From Microcyclospora pomicola (taxonomy: Eukaryota; Ascomycota; Dothideomycetes; Capnodiales): a DNA stretch of 64,000 bases. A program made the translations under genes and the position numbers. Numbering within the stretch: the stretch's first letter is position 1; every line of letters starts with the position of its first letter. The notes beneath the pieces are model-generated. The model did no database searches. It saw nothing but the letters and a program-made list of their open reading frames with translations, and was not told the DNA's origin. This document shows, one piece after another, positions 1 to 12,344 of the stretch. The DNA is taken from the NCBI GenBank assembly GCA_002786065.1, contig NHNY01000007.1, forward strand, positions 558,001-622,000, read 5' to 3'.

Positions 1-21
1 TGCACATGCCCACCCTCAACA

Positions 22-2068
22 TCACTTCCTCCTCCCACCGAAAACACCTCTCTTCCTCATCGGCCTCTCACCAAACAACGCCCGATTCCACGCCCTCTCG
101 CCCCTCTTCCCGAGCTCCACGGCACCATTCGGCCGGTTCGTCGTCGTGTTATACGTCGCATTGAGCGGCAAGAACTCGAACACGACCGTGCCATTACCCT
201 CGCGGTAAGTGCTCTCCTGCGGGCCCCTGGTGTGCACGCCGGCCCACACGCTGTGGTGGCCGGTGGCGACGTCGCGGCCGCACAGCACGCGCTCGAACAG
301 CTCGAGCGCGGCGAGCGGCTGGTAGAACGGAACCTCGTGGCCGGATTCGTAGATCCGCGCGAAGGCGTAGTTGTTCGATTGCTTGACCTGGCCGTGCACG
401 ACGTGGTCGGACGTGCAGAGGTCGACGTAGCCTGCGGTCGCGTAGCCGGGGGCGTTGATCTCCGAGGCGACGACTTGGCCGCCGAGCCAGTTGCAGTTGT
501 AGTCTGGAAAAGGGGGGAGGGTTAGCTGAGGCGGGAGGGATGGGGAAGAAAGGAGAACATACCGGCATCGCCGGCGTACTGCACCACGTAGACGCCCTGC
601 TTGACCAGCGCGCGCACGTCCTCGATGGTGTGCGCTTCCCGACCATCATCACCCGTCGATCCGAACGCAGTGCCCACCGCATCCGGGCCGCCGGTGAAGT
701 TGACATACGCTCCCACCGCCTTCTGCACCTTCGGCGAGTTGAGGTAGTCCTCGAAAAACGAGTACGGGAACGGATCCGGGTTGTCGTTCGTCGATAGTTC
801 TCGAATATCGTATTCATCGCGCGACGCATAGTCGTCCAGCACCAGCTCGACCTCATACGCACAGAAGTTGTCCGCGGCGCTGCAGGCATCATCCCCGCCG
901 TGGATATAGCAATCCATGATCTGGTCGTGACAGTTGCCCTCGCCGTACATGGCGTTGTACATCATGTTCTCGATGCTCTTGTTGAACGGCTTGTAGTCGT
1001 ACGTGTTGCCCGGGTAGACGGTGAAGTTGTAGTAGGCAGCGTACTGGATCAACGGATCGTACCAGCCGTTGCCGATGATGACACTCTCGAGATGGATCTT
1101 CTTGGCCTTGGGCAGCTTCCCGGCCTTGATCTTGGCGTTTTGCGTTTCGATGTACTCGTTGTAGACCGGACCGTAGTGTCCACCTGTTGTAGCAAGGCCG
1201 TCAGTTCGCGGTTCTAGGCATGGTGCGCTACGAGAAGGGATCATTACCGTAGCTCTCCGTAGCAAAGTGGAACCCATGGCGGGAGTATTGGGGGAAAGCT
1301 CCCATGAAACCTGTGAAGTGTCAATCAACCATTTCCATCCCCGTCCAGCAAACGAGCTCGATCCCACCTTGCAGACCATTCCAGAACTGCGGCGCGCCGT
1401 TCGCCGTCGAATTGACCGTGTCCGACACATTGCCATTCGAGAATGTGCCACAAGTTCCAATCGCCTGAGCGTAGTCGGGGCATTCTCCACTTGGCAACCG
1501 TACCAGATCGCCCGATGACGGGTCCACGTATCCATCGACCGCGACTGAGTACGAGAACCCGGTCTGGGCGGGCTGATCGATGAAGAGCATGTTGGAAACA
1601 TTACTACAGATTGATTTCAAAAGTCAGTACCTCCATTCTCAATAGTCCTTTCCGGATGCCTTAGAACTTCCTCCAATGGTTGACTCACTTCCACGCATAC
1701 GGATTATTATACACATCCCCATTGAAATCCACCCCACACGGGCCCAATTCCTGAAACAGGCCGATCATGCTGCTCGACCCGGGCCCGCCATTGATCCACA
1801 CGGTCAGCGGCGCCTCATGCGGGTTCTGATTGCGCGCCTCGAAGAACCAGAAGAACAGGTGCTGGTCCTCCTCGACGTCGAGGTAGCCGCTGTAGCTCTT
1901 GACGCCCGGGGTGAGCTCGCAGATGCCCTCCGGGACTTGCTTGTAGCGGACGGTAATGTCGGAGTAGCCCGTGGCGGTCTTGAAATCAGTGGGGGGCGCG
2001 ACGAATTGGGCGGAGGCGGAAGGGAAGAGGAGGGGCAGGGCGAGGGAGGAGAGGGTGGAAAGCTTCAT
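22..2068 (-). CDS. Secreted serine carboxypeptidase (peptidase S10), 5 exons
   Basis: Exopeptidase that removes C-terminal residues; alpha/beta-hydrolase of family S10, probably extracellular or vacuolar. Exons: 2068-1689, 1603-1368, 1310-1248, 1183-563, 503-22 (593 aa). Introns of 85, 57, 64 and 59 nt are GT-AG and restore family motifs across each junction. A signal peptide starts at MKLSTLSSLALPLLF. The oxyanion motif NGGPGSSS is in exon 1. The catalytic triad is Ser225 in ESYGG (codons split by intron 3), Asp434 in YAGDADYNCNW (made by intron 4) and His489 in SGHEVPF. Several N-glycosylation sequons are visible. The C-terminus ends in a basic tail (GVFGGRRK). An in-frame ATG five codons upstream (2083) is an alternative start; 2068 places the hydrophobic signal right at the N-terminus. 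Paralogue identity cannot be set from sequence alone. Confidence 0.93.
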
Positions 2069-3454
2069 GTTTGCGTGCAGCATCACGCGAGCAAAGTGAT
2101 GGGAGAAGGAAGAAGGGAGCAGGAAAATAGGAAAAGGTCGGAGAGGAGATATGAAGCTCCAATCAACCTACCACTCTACCGCCTACCGACTAGCTACGAG
2201 ATGTAACATCGGCATCCCCATAGCTCCAGCAATGACCTCACCGTACCCAGATCAGCGCTGCCAATGCGGTCAACAGGACTGGAAGAGGCAGAACCGAAAG
2301 GTTGTCCAGCTTGCGGCATTGACGGCGCAACGGCGTACCTGCGTGGCGGGCTGTAGGACAGGCCGCTTAGCTGCAACAGGCAGTTGGGGAACTCAGTATC
2401 GCGGCCAAGCAGCAGCTAGGTAGGCTGAAGCTTACTGATAAGAAAGGTGAGGTGAGGTACGTTTTGGTGGGTGATGCTCAGGAACCACGGATACGAATGC
2501 TAGAAGGGTTATACAGGATAGGATAAGGTGCGGTCGGAGTCGAAAGATGATGAAACAAGCTGGGGATAGCTTCGGCTTAACTGTAGATCTTGTGCTTCTA
2601 TGTGCCTCTGTGTGGCGCGGGGCAGAAGAGCTGTTTCTCAATGCCTCTCTCTACCTACCATGCTATCAGCACCTTACCTTCGGGATATGAATACGCTGCA
2701 GGAGCTAGTAAGATCCTATCCTAGATACGCTGATATTCCAAGTCCACTGACCTATATGGACTCCTCTAATGATCAGCTTATGGCCTGTTCCATACCTAGG
2801 TACCTGACTACCTAATAAAGCCAGCGTCTTGAACAAACCAATCCCAATGCCATCGTCAGATCGCTAGAAGACGACAACGCAAGACCATAGACAGTCCCAT
2901 GATCCAAAGCAATCTACAGTATTCCATACCTACCTCCTCAATACCCGATCATGTCAAGGACAGCAGATACCACTTTAGTGTTTCTTGAAAGGGGTAGTGG
3001 GATTCTGAATCATTTTTCGTTCTCATCTATCTGAATCTATCACAAGATACATTCCCCTAATTAACCTCAGCATGCCGACCCATTCTCCCCATTCGTCCCC
3101 TTTTTGAAGCCGTTGTACTCAACAACGTCGACTCGTGACGAGTCAGATGAAGTAGAGAAGCGAATGGTGATAGGGGAGAGAGAGAGGAAGAAGGCGGGTG
3201 GTTGTCGTGGGACCTGTGTTCATGAATACGCCTCATTTACGCCGCGCTGAGCGCTTCATCGCCAATCGAATTCAAATCTTCCAGCCTGCGCGCCAGAATG
3301 ACTGGCAGAGCAGAGGACTGGCAACACTTCCTGAAGTGTCCTTGTTTTGTGTTGTGATGAAGAGCCTACTCGGAAAGCTCTCTCTGTTCATACCAGCTCT
3401 TGGTAAGAAAATGTCCTCTCATGTTCTCACAATTTTTTGAGATCACACGAAATT
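2069..3454. other. Intergenic, carboxypeptidase upstream / desaturase downstream
   Basis: Holds the promoter of the carboxypeptidase (minus strand) and the 3' flank of the desaturase. Only short frames without family resemblance are present. Several TACCTA/TAGGTA-type words occur near 2690-2950, but no clear tandem repeat or RNA gene is seen. Confidence 0.5.
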
Positions 3455-4950
3455 TCAATTCGCCGAGATCTTGGCAGGCGCGCGGCCGAGACCGTTCCGG
3501 TTGCGGTAGAAGAGCACGTTGGCATCCTCGCCAGTGGCACCCTCGTTGGGTTCAACCCACTGGCACCACCGGGCGGCCTTCCACATCGACTGAATGAAGC
3601 CGAGAGAACCACCCTGCACGTCTGAGCGGTAGTGGGTGCCCATGACCTTCTTGATGGCCTCGGTGGCCTCGTCGGCGTGGTAGAACGGGATCGTGGAGAT
3701 GTAGTGGTGGAGGACATGGGTCTCGACGATGCCGTGCATGAGGTGGCGGCCGATGAAACCGAATTCGCGATCGATGGTTGCGGCAGCGCCACGGGCGAAG
3801 GTCCAGGTCTCGCCGGTGTAGTGGGGAAGAGATGGGTCGGTGTGTTGCAGGTAGGTGATGGCGACTGGATTTCATCGCGTTAGCATGCAATCTTGAGGAT
3901 GAAAAGGTCAGGAAAAATCTTACCAAGCCAGTGGTTCACCCACAGATACGGGAGGAGGTACCACACAGCCAAGTTGCCCCAGCCGTAAGTCTGACCGACG
4001 TAGAACAAGACAGTGCCAGTAATGAGGAGACCAAGATCGGACAGCAGAATCAGGTATTCGTCCTTGTGCTCGTACAGAGGGCTGCTGGGCGAGAAGTGGT
4101 TGACGCTACCATCACCGTTCTTCTTACCAACACCCTTACCCTCAAGCTGCTTGCCGTGGTTGTTGTGGCCGGTGGTGTTCATAATCAAGTACATGGGCCA
4201 GCCAGCGAGCTGCTGTCCAATGAGCATGCCAGCGGTGTACAAAGGAGTCTCCTCGAGCAGCTCGTGCATCTCGTGGAGGATGTAGTCCTTGCGAGAAGCG
4301 TGCTCATCACGAGTGCGAGGCACGAAGACCATGTCACGCTCCATGTTTCCGGTCGCTTTGTGGTGCTTGCCGTGGCTGATCTTCCAGCTGAAGTATGGGA
4401 CGAGAAGGGCGGAGTGGAGGACCCATCCGACGGTGTCGTTGAGGGTCTTGCTGGGGGAGAACGATTGGTGACCGCACTCGTGAGCGAGAACCCACACACC
4501 AGTGCCGAACATTCCCTGGATGATCGTGTACAATGTCCATGCTACAGTTCGCAGAGCGAATGAAGGCACGTACTCGGGTGTGCAGAATCGGTTGAAAAGG
4601 TAGAAGTTCGTTGCGAGGTAGAAGATATCTCTTGCCACGTAAGCCAGACCACGCAGGCCAGATCGCTCGAAGCAGTGTTTGGGGATGGCGTCTCGGATGT
4701 CCTTGATTGTGTAGTCTGGCACTTTGAACTCATTTCCGTATGTGTCGAAAAGGGCTCGCTTGGAGCTCTGCTTGGAAGTCTGCTGGAACTCTTCCACTGA
4801 TCCCATTGATGAGAGCGAGGTAGAGGATGCAGAGCCGGTCGGAGAGTCGAGCGGAGTGTTGTCGTTGGAGCTAGGAGCAGTCGAGGCCACTGATTCAACG
4901 GTGGGGTTGCGTCTCAGAGCCATTCGCTGGGGAACGGCGGTGGACGTCAT
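3455..4950 (-). CDS. odeA: Delta-12 fatty acid (oleate) desaturase, 2 exons
   Basis: Membrane di-iron desaturase of the ER that turns oleate into linoleate. Exons 4950-3924 and 3864-3455 with a 59-nt GT-AG intron; 478 aa. The three histidine boxes of the FAD2/OdeA family are intact: HECGH at 157-161, HGKHH at 193-197 and HVLHH at 392-396. Hydrophobic segments lie around residues 105-155, 175-190, 225-245 and 290-340. The first 65 residues are Ser/Thr-rich and probably cytosolic. The HVLHHYISTIPFYHADEAT stretch and overall length fit fungal delta-12 enzymes. A bifunctional delta-12/omega-3 activity is possible in this family and cannot be excluded by eye. The start is the first ATG of the frame. 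More than 2 kb of non-coding upstream DNA suggests a large promoter or leader. Confidence 0.95.
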
Positions 4951-7263
4951 TTCGGCGGTGATGAGGTACGGTGTCGTACGGCGGAGATGTTTCGATCAAG
5001 GAGTATTCAATCGAGGAATTGGTCGAACAACCTTCAAATTGCTCGTGTGTGGGCGAGATTTGTGTTGAGCAGATATGACTATCGTTGAGTCGGTACCCGA
5101 AGTGTGGCTTGGCGAGTGGAGCTTCGATCAAGTCGAAAAGAGGATATTCAGACTGGACGGGCACAAGAGTCTGAGAGCGACACAGCGATCAAAGACAACA
5201 CTGAGAGGGAACAGACAAGAAAGAAAGTAAACGAGTCGACGGGGCAGGATCGGGTTTTGAGGGTGGACGTGGAGTGTCGTTGGCGGTGGAGGGCGAGTGG
5301 AAATCTGGTGGTGGACAGTATCGCCCCGAGGCCCTACATAATGGGGAACTTGCGCGTGCTAGAGTTCAGGGAGCGGGCTGCAGGGTCCAGATCTGCATCT
5401 GATAATTCGCTGTCTGGCCTCGGAATCGACATTTCTCTCCCTATACGGCCGATTCCTGAAGATGAAACACGGCGCTGAAGGGCCTGGACCTTGGATATGA
5501 TCGCTACAATTGCTCATGAATCGCAGTATACACCATTTTGCTGTTCTATAGAGGAAGTGAAAGACACATTCAATCCCTCAACATTTCCCTTCCATGACGA
5601 GCTTGAGTCGCCTTGCCGTGGCGGGTAGAAATCCGGGATTATGGACATGGAGCAATACTTCACAGCACAACAACAACGGTCAGCAACAATCCAATGCTCT
5701 TTTCTCGCCACCGTGGGGCGATTAGCATTCTAACCGACACGTTGACTTGACGCCGCTGCCGCTATGGTCAACGGGGGTCGCACCGTCGACCGCCCTTGAT
5801 CATCGTCAGGCCAGCTTGGTCTAGTCTGCGCTGCGGATGCAACCTCGGTCGGCTAAATCAATTGCCATTGGGAGATGCATATGCGCAGACTGGAAGTATC
5901 CTGAAGCTGTATCGTTGCGGCGTACGGCAAAGTGAAGCATACTTAGCATTCTGGTCTGCTATGCGATCCTCTGGAACCAGCGAGACCTTATCAAAGGCAG
6001 AGCTCAATCGTCCCCACGAGCAGCAGGAAGAAGGACTGATAGGTAGGATGGCTTCTCAACCTCTGCTGATCGTCCACTGTTCAGCCCATCCACCAGCTCT
6101 CCAATGCCGCTGTCTGCATCGTGACATCTGCACCCAACCCAACAACCCACCCGCGCCTATATCTCTGGTAGCATACGGCCGGCACATGCCCGCTCCTTCG
6201 TCAGCGATTGGCTACCGATGATCCGTCGATCTGACCGCCCCTGCCAAGACGACAATTCTCGACCATCGGAAGCCCACCACGACGTGCTGTGCTGTGCTGT
6301 GCTGTGCTGTGCTGTACTCGAAGCTACCGCCAGCTGTACTTTGACCTCTGTTCAGAGCAAGGTAGGTGGTCATCATCAGCACCTTTCTCTATTGTATATG
6401 CAGTCACGGGCACGATTGTCACGATGTGGAAGTATCCAAGTCTTTTCCCTGCCCATCGATGCAAGTCAATCAAGGGCTCGGCTCCTGCCCGCCCTCGTGA
6501 CGAATTCAACGCCACCGGCCGTATACTCTGCTCTCCCATTCAAGGCATGTGCCGTGAGTGGGTGGGTGTTCGAGTTGCGTGTCGGTGTCTGTAGCGTTGA
6601 AGCGAGGGAGATTTTTTGGAGTGATAACACAGTGGCGATACTCGTTATTGTCACCGCATTGTACGAGCAGAACAGAACACATATTCCGAGGTCTGAGATG
6701 ACATGCCCATGGTACTTTCAGATCTGCTTCGAGTCTCTGGCATTCTGATAATCTCCTCGGCCCTGTTTGCCGGCTGTTGATGATGTACTTTCAATATCCT
6801 AAGGTATCTTCAGATGAGGTATACTGTATTGTTCTGAAACCACGACAGTAATGTCCAGAGATGCCATGCATTCCATGCATAGTCCTCAGATGGTCATGTA
6901 ACAATTACCTAGGTGTTCAAGTTCCTACACACGTCGTGCCAGCCTACCTCGCCAGCTACATGTTTCATTGCCCATGCATAGCTCGTGGTATTCGTAAGGT
7001 GCCTACTAGCCGATTGTGAACAGAGCTATGTGAACATGTACTTGCCCGTCCCGAAAAAGTGCCATCTAGGTATGGCGTTGGATGTCGGTCCAGATGCATT
7101 ATTCATATCTGCGTGAAAGGAACACATTCATGAGTTTCGTTGAATTGGACTCTTCCTTGAGCCCAGGAAGGGCCTCGATCTGTCTTTCACATAGACCTAG
7201 GTGACCTAGACCCCGATGTCAATCCACCTCCAAGCAACACCGCTGCACGTCGTCCCATCACCC
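4951..7263. other. Long intergenic region upstream of the desaturase
   Basis: About 2.3 kb between the desaturase ATG and the 3' end of the MetE-like gene. Several short open frames occur but none resembles a protein family or has convincing splice partners. The only clear structure is the GTGCT pentanucleotide array at 6284-6315. Confidence 0.5.
6284..6315. repeat. Pentanucleotide microsatellite (GTGCT)6
   Basis: Six perfect copies of GTGCT plus two bases, in the non-coding DNA upstream of the desaturase. Confidence 0.9.
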
Positions 7264-8535
7264 CTACGCCCGATCCGGCCACAACTCCTTCGCAACGTCC
7301 TGCACCAGCTTAAGCTTCGCAAACATCTTCTCCTCCGTCATGCCCTCGGCGCCGACCGCGACGCTCGCGAACCCGCACTGCGGCGAGATACCAATACTCT
7401 CCATCGCCTCCGCGACGCTACGACCCTGGCCCCGCGCGATGATCTCCGCCGCCTCCTGCACGCGGCGCTTGATGAGCGCGACGTCCTCGAGCTGCGGGTC
7501 CTTGGTCGTCACGACGCCGAGGACGACGTTCTTGTGCACGGGCAGGAAGCGCAGGGGCTCGAAGCCGCCGGAGCGCGGGTTGTCGTACTCGAGGTAGAAG
7601 GTGTCGTAGTCGAGCGTCCGGAAGAACTGCTCCGCGATCTTCTCGTAGCTGCCTTCGGAGAAATGCATGGATTTGGAGAAGTTGCCTGGAGGGGGAGCGA
7701 GGTGGTTAGTATGTAGTGCCTTGAGGTCGAGATGTCAATGCCAACCATGGTGGCGGTGCTTACCTCTGCAGATGTGGAGCCCGACATGCATGTCCTCGGG
7801 TCGATCTGCGATGCAGTCGTTGTGTGCTTTGAGATACATCTGGAACATGGCATCGGTGTCTTCGCCGTCCGCCCGTAGTCCCTCCAACATATCATCCGAG
7901 CAGAAATAGGCCAACGTTGGGTCGTCAATCTGAAGATTGCGAAGACCCTCCTTGTATAGTGTCTGCACCTCTTGTCGATACGCCTTGGCGAGGTCCGCGA
8001 AGAACTCGGAATCGTTGGCGTACACTTCTTTCGGGTAGGCTTTTCCCTTCGCCAGTCGCAAGTGGAAGTAACATGGTGGTGGCATGGTGAACTTGCACTG
8101 GCTCCACTCCTCCTCTGGTACACATGCTCGCAGCAGCTTCCAGTTGTCTAGATACGGCGACTCCTTGTATGTGATCTTGTCGGTACAGATGGCAGCCATG
8201 GGGTATTGCTTGCCAGCTTTCTTCAACGCAGCGATTGGGGCTGCACTCAATCTTGCCAACTCCCAGGGTACGGGAGAGACCTCCTTGAATCCTTCCAGCT
8301 TCTCAAAGAAGCCGGAGAAGTAGTACTTTCGATCGAACTCGCCGGAGCAGAGAGCGTGAACATTGTGGGCCTTTTGCTTGGAGACAATGTCGGAGATGGC
8401 CTTCTGCTGGATGGAGCGCAACTCGGACTGACTGATGCTACCGGCGTCGGCTTCATCTTGCGCCTTGGAGACGGACTCTGGCCGGATGAGAGAACCGATG
8501 TGGTCGGCGTGGAAGGGGAGCTTGGTGGGTGGCAT
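7264..8535 (-). CDS. MetE-like (cobalamin-independent methionine synthase C-domain) protein, 2 exons
   Basis: Single-barrel homologue of the C-terminal catalytic domain of cobalamin-independent methionine synthase. Exons 8535-7764 and 7685-7264, 397 aa, intron 78 nt with a TACTAAC branch point before the acceptor. Full MetE is about 760 aa, so this is the half-size, UROD/MetE-like type common in fungi and bacteria. All four zinc ligands of the family appear kept: His and Cys in HVGLHICRGN (about 254 and 256; the junction falls in RG|N), Glu in FYLEYDN and Cys in SPQCGF near the C-terminus. It opens with PFHADHIGSLIRPE, typical of these proteins. Methyl transfer to a thiol is inferred, and the substrate is unknown. 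The start is the first ATG (MPPTKLP); the next frame codon upstream is not ATG. Confidence 0.85.
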
Positions 8536-10229
8536 CTTGGGCAAGGTTTTTGTTTCAGAAGTGAAAGAGAAGACTTGTATTGCAGGAAAAGCAGAAGATC
8601 ATGGGATATGTGCTATAGAAATAGGAAATACCAGAAATAGACTTGCTGCTCTCGCATCTCCATGTATCTGTCCATGCGGCCGTGTAAGCGATTACGATGG
8701 GGCTCCTCTCAAAGTCGTCCATTGTCAACCACACATCGGCAGATGTTACCAGGCTGCTCGTGGGTAGACGGTTGCAGCATGAAGGACGAGGGGACCGATA
8801 GCGCCTCGAGGTCTCGTCGGCAGTTGTGTCAGACTGAAGATCAAGCCGTCCTGAACGGGAGCGTACCTTGACATGTCATGATGGAGTGGAGGGGATATGT
8901 CTGGTGGCGTCCGTGATTTCTTCGGCAGTTGAAGAGCTCCTTGGTTGTGGTCGTAGTGGTGGGGCAAAGGGACCGGTGACAAACTAAGGGCCTCTGTGGG
9001 CATAGCTTCACACATACCTATACGTGTAACCAACATACGTCAAGTCAATGATTTTCAAGTAGTCATGCTGGGGTTCAGTGGCGATGAGCTGATCATGTTG
9101 ACAGTTCCGGTCTCAGTCAGTAGTGTATGATGTGTTCTGCTGAGCTCGAGCTTCATGTTCTGATTTCCAGGCAAGGCGGCGAATTGCTTGATAAGAGCTT
9201 CAATACAGGTTCCCTGCAAGGTCGTCCACATGAGATCCGGTCTTCTGGGATCATAGGCCAGCGACTCGTCTGCAAACAGTCGTCCGGCAATCATAGACCG
9301 AATGACAGTATACGAGAAGCCTGAAGATCGGTACGAGCCTCCTAGAAGAGGCGGGGTCATGCGGATGGAAACACTGCCCATACATATTCCCTGTCGTCCA
9401 GAGCTCGCACTCTGGCTTCCAAATGCTGCTGAAGGATTACAATCATGCCACAACGTGATGCTTGGGGAGAGCGAGTCGCAAAACTTGGGTGATATATTTT
9501 GGGTCTTAAGAAACCGGAGGTTACCAGTAGAATGATAACTGCCATACCAATGGCTCCTGAGGTAATGGCCATTTCGCAGCACGTTTTTTGATCTTATTCT
9601 CCGAGGCCAGCTCGTGACGAATGGACATCGGTCGGGTGTCGTTGTTCTCACTCTCCCAACATACATCTATGCACCTTGGACCTCGATAAATGATTAACGT
9701 GAAGATGCATCACGTGACGAGCCCCTGCTGTTGAAGGCTCTCCCGATCCTCCGCATCCGCTGAGTGGCGCAAGCCAGCATTACCGCAGAGGCATATTTTA
9801 CAGTGCACAATCCACCCATTTCATCCAAGTCCAAGGTCGATTTCCGAGGAGCTTTACTAGAGCGAAGCATTAAATAATCAATCCAACCCACATGCGTGTG
9901 CGGTCGAAGCCACCACGCAGCCGATCCAATCATGATCTCTGGTCCGAAATGCTCTTTCTGGATAAGGAGACGCGGCTCCACTAATAAGTCTTACCCCGGA
10001 CGTCGGCCATGGAGATCGCCCAGGGATTGCTCTCGGATGCATTCGTGTTACTATTCCCTGCTCAACGTCCGACTCTATCACTATTCACTACTGCCACCAC
10101 GTGAGAGCCTGCGGTCCAGCGATGCCGGTACAGGAGTAGTTGTTCAGCTCATCGCAATACGATCACCTTCGTACGCCTCCCTACTCCCATCCCTTTTCTA
10201 CTCCCATCACGAGTTCGCGGTCTGACTTG
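8536..10229. other. Intergenic region with one unassigned open frame
   Basis: Divergent spacer between the MetE-like gene (-) and the acyltransferase (+). E-box-like CACGTG palindromes occur near 9712 and 10099. The only sizeable frame, 9055-9666 on the minus strand, is listed separately. Confidence 0.5.
9055..9666 (-). other. Unassigned 203-codon open frame, doubtful gene
   Basis: ATG-started frame of 203 codons, not recognised. Its second half looks protein-like (for example ADESLAYDPRRPDLMW and QFAALPGNQNMKLEL). In another frame at 9572 an ATG opens a hydrophobic segment (MAITSGAIGMAVIILLV) that could be a membrane exon joined by an intron, but the visible GTAACC donor and CCAAG acceptor do not join the two frames correctly. 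It could be a spliced small membrane protein, a decayed gene or chance. Confidence 0.2.
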
Positions 10230-11846
10230 ATGGACGACGACAAGGTTCCCGCCGCAGTTAGGGACAAGGAGCAAGAACGAGAACGCCTGATCGCCGACGA
10301 GCAGTATGCTGCAAACATGACCGAAAGCGAATACCTCAGACATCCGCACTCCGCCAACAGTCCCAAGACCATCGTCTCGGCGCTGCTACGATACCCACTA
10401 TACGCATTGCGCGAAGTGCTACGTGCCGTCAATCGCCCTCGACATGCCGAACCCGCAGGTAAAGCCAGCGTGCTCACGCGAGTGTGGGGCTACCCTCCGC
10501 CGCCTCTCGATCGCACAAGAGAAACAGCTTGGTTAGATGGCTTGCGAGGAGTGGCTGCGTTCTTGGTCATGTCATACCACTACCATTTGGATCAATTCTA
10601 CTTCAGCACAGAAGCACCATGGGGTGCCGACGGGACGTACAAGTGGGACCTCTGGAGGTTGCCGTATCTGCGAATCTGGTGGTGTTCAGGGCATACTCAA
10701 GTGGGCATCTTCTTCGTGCTTTCTGGATTTGTGCTGTCGTGGGGAGGGTTGGCCTCGATCCGGACTGGAAAGGTCGAGAAGTTCGCGCAATCTTTGGGCT
10801 CTGCAACGTTCCGACGATGGCTACGGCTGTTCATGCCTTGCTGGATCGTCGGTATACTTGCATTGATCCAGTACTGGTTAGGTTATGCGCCATCACCCCT
10901 ACTGAGCACAAAGGACAACTTCTTCTTGCAATGTTGGGACTATCTCATCGAATGTGAGCGCTTTGCGAATCCGTTCTTCCTCGAACGCAACAACTGGCAG
11001 GTGCTGAATAAGTACAACCCGACCATGTGGACGATCCCGCTCGAATGGAACGGATCATTGCTCGTGTTCCTCATCCTGCTCGGTGTCTGCCGGATCCGCA
11101 ACTATGCCAAACGGACCTTCATCATCGCCGCTATCAACATCTACTCCGCATGCCAAGCGCGATGGGAATTCTGGCTCTTCTCCAGCGGCGTGCTGCTCTC
11201 CGACTACGTCCGCCAAGCTGGCGGCTTCGAGCAGCTGTCCAACAGCTTGAGCGCGCGCGGGCGCATCTTCTGGGTCGTCATGCTGCTCATCGGCGGCTGG
11301 GGCGCCGGCATCCCCGAGGCCAGCGAACGCTTCACCCGACCTGGCTACTACTTCCTCGACCCTTACATTCCCCACAGCTGGAAGGACGTCGAGGGCGGCA
11401 CGCGCTTCTGGTGGTGCATCGCCGGTATCATCATTATCACCAGTCTGTGCCATCTCGCGACGATGCGCAACATCTTCGCCCGCCCCTTCCCCCGCTACCT
11501 CGGCCGCATCAGCTTCATGCTCTACCTCACCCACCGCCAAGTTTCGGAGATTCTCGGCAAGCCGCTCCGCTCCGGCATCGGCATCCTCTTCCAGCCCCGT
11601 GTCGTCGACAATGTCATCCTCGACAGTGGTGCCTTCTGGAACATCACCGGCTCCCTCGTCATGTACTTCGCCTCCTGGGTCGTCCTCGGCCCCATCGCCC
11701 TGTGCGTCGCCAACTGGCTCGAGATCCTCGTTGACGGGCCCTGCGTGCGTCTCTGCAAGCGCATCGATGACCTGTTCACCGGCAATAACCCTCCGGACAG
11801 CCACGAGCGGCCTCAGGAACAAGAGATGGGACGACTGCCGCAATGA
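10230..11846 (+). CDS. Acyltransferase 3 family multi-pass membrane protein
   Basis: Intronless, 538 aa. Members of this family move acyl groups onto sugars, lipids or secondary metabolites across membranes. The family entry motif is present: AWLDGLRGVAAFLVMSYHYH with the proposed catalytic His, followed by GIFFVLSGFVLSW. Around ten hydrophobic segments follow through to YFASWVVLGPIALCVANW. The N-terminal 60 residues and the C-terminal 30 are charged and probably cytosolic. The start at 10230 (MDDDKVPAAV) is the first ATG in frame; the open frame reaches further upstream without an ATG. The RISFMLYLTHR segment near the end is typical of the family. The substrate cannot be inferred, as no sugar or polyketide genes are adjacent. 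Confidence 0.85.
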   Translation: MDDDKVPAAVRDKEQERERLIADEQYAANMTESEYLRHPHSANSPKTIVSALLRYPLYALREVLRAVNRPRHAEPAGKASVLTRVWGYPPPPLDRTRETAWLDGLRGVAAFLVMSYHYHLDQFYFSTEAPWGADGTYKWDLWRLPYLRIWWCSGHTQVGIFFVLSGFVLSWGGLASIRTGKVEKFAQSLGSATFRRWLRLFMPCWIVGILALIQYWLGYAPSPLLSTKDNFFLQCWDYLIECERFANPFFLERNNWQVLNKYNPTMWTIPLEWNGSLLVFLILLGVCRIRNYAKRTFIIAAINIYSACQARWEFWLFSSGVLLSDYVRQAGGFEQLSNSLSARGRIFWVVMLLIGGWGAGIPEASERFTRPGYYFLDPYIPHSWKDVEGGTRFWWCIAGIIIITSLCHLATMRNIFARPFPRYLGRISFMLYLTHRQVSEILGKPLRSGIGILFQPRVVDNVILDSGAFWNITGSLVMYFASWVVLGPIALCVANWLEILVDGPCVRLCKRIDDLFTGNNPPDSHERPQEQEMGRLPQ

Positions 11847-12344
11847 TCATGCTCTAGGGGAAGAGCCGGGGCGGGGCTATATGATCGGAGAGAAGCGCCG
11901 TTGTACATACTATTATCTCGTCGCCAGATATTATGTGGTGGTTTCGTAGCGTGTATGGAATAATGCAATGCATGTCATGGGAATTCACATAGGTCTCGAG
12001 GCGCGGGCGTCGGCATCTCTTGACTCTTTCAGATTGGAAATGTTTCAATTGCATCGGCGAAAGTCATAGTCCCTAGTTCTGCCGCCCATGTCTACAATCA
12101 TCGTCACACCACCCTTACAGAATCGTGCTGTCGTAGTCCAGGGGCCGAAAGATTCAGGCTGCGGAGCGTATCCTCTCATCTATCATTGTATACCTAGCTC
12201 TACATACATTCATATGTCCTCTATCCATAACAATGGAATATGCCATGCAACGCCCTCAAGCTACTCTATCTGCCACCTGGTATATACATCCACACCTCCC
12301 CCTAACGCTCCATCTCCCCCGCCTCCTACATGTCCTCCCAGACA
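11847..12344. other. Convergent intergenic spacer
   Basis: Three-prime ends of the acyltransferase (+) and the thioesterase-like gene (-) face each other. Nothing beyond presumed 3' UTRs is seen. Confidence 0.5.

Noticed and set aside
10140-10229. Upstream extension of the acyltransferase frame
   Set aside because: No ATG in the extension (it opens with TTG), and the first ATG is at 10230.
11055-11843. 262-codon minus-strand frame within the acyltransferase gene
   Set aside because: Acidic shadow of GC-rich membrane-protein codons; no independent evidence.
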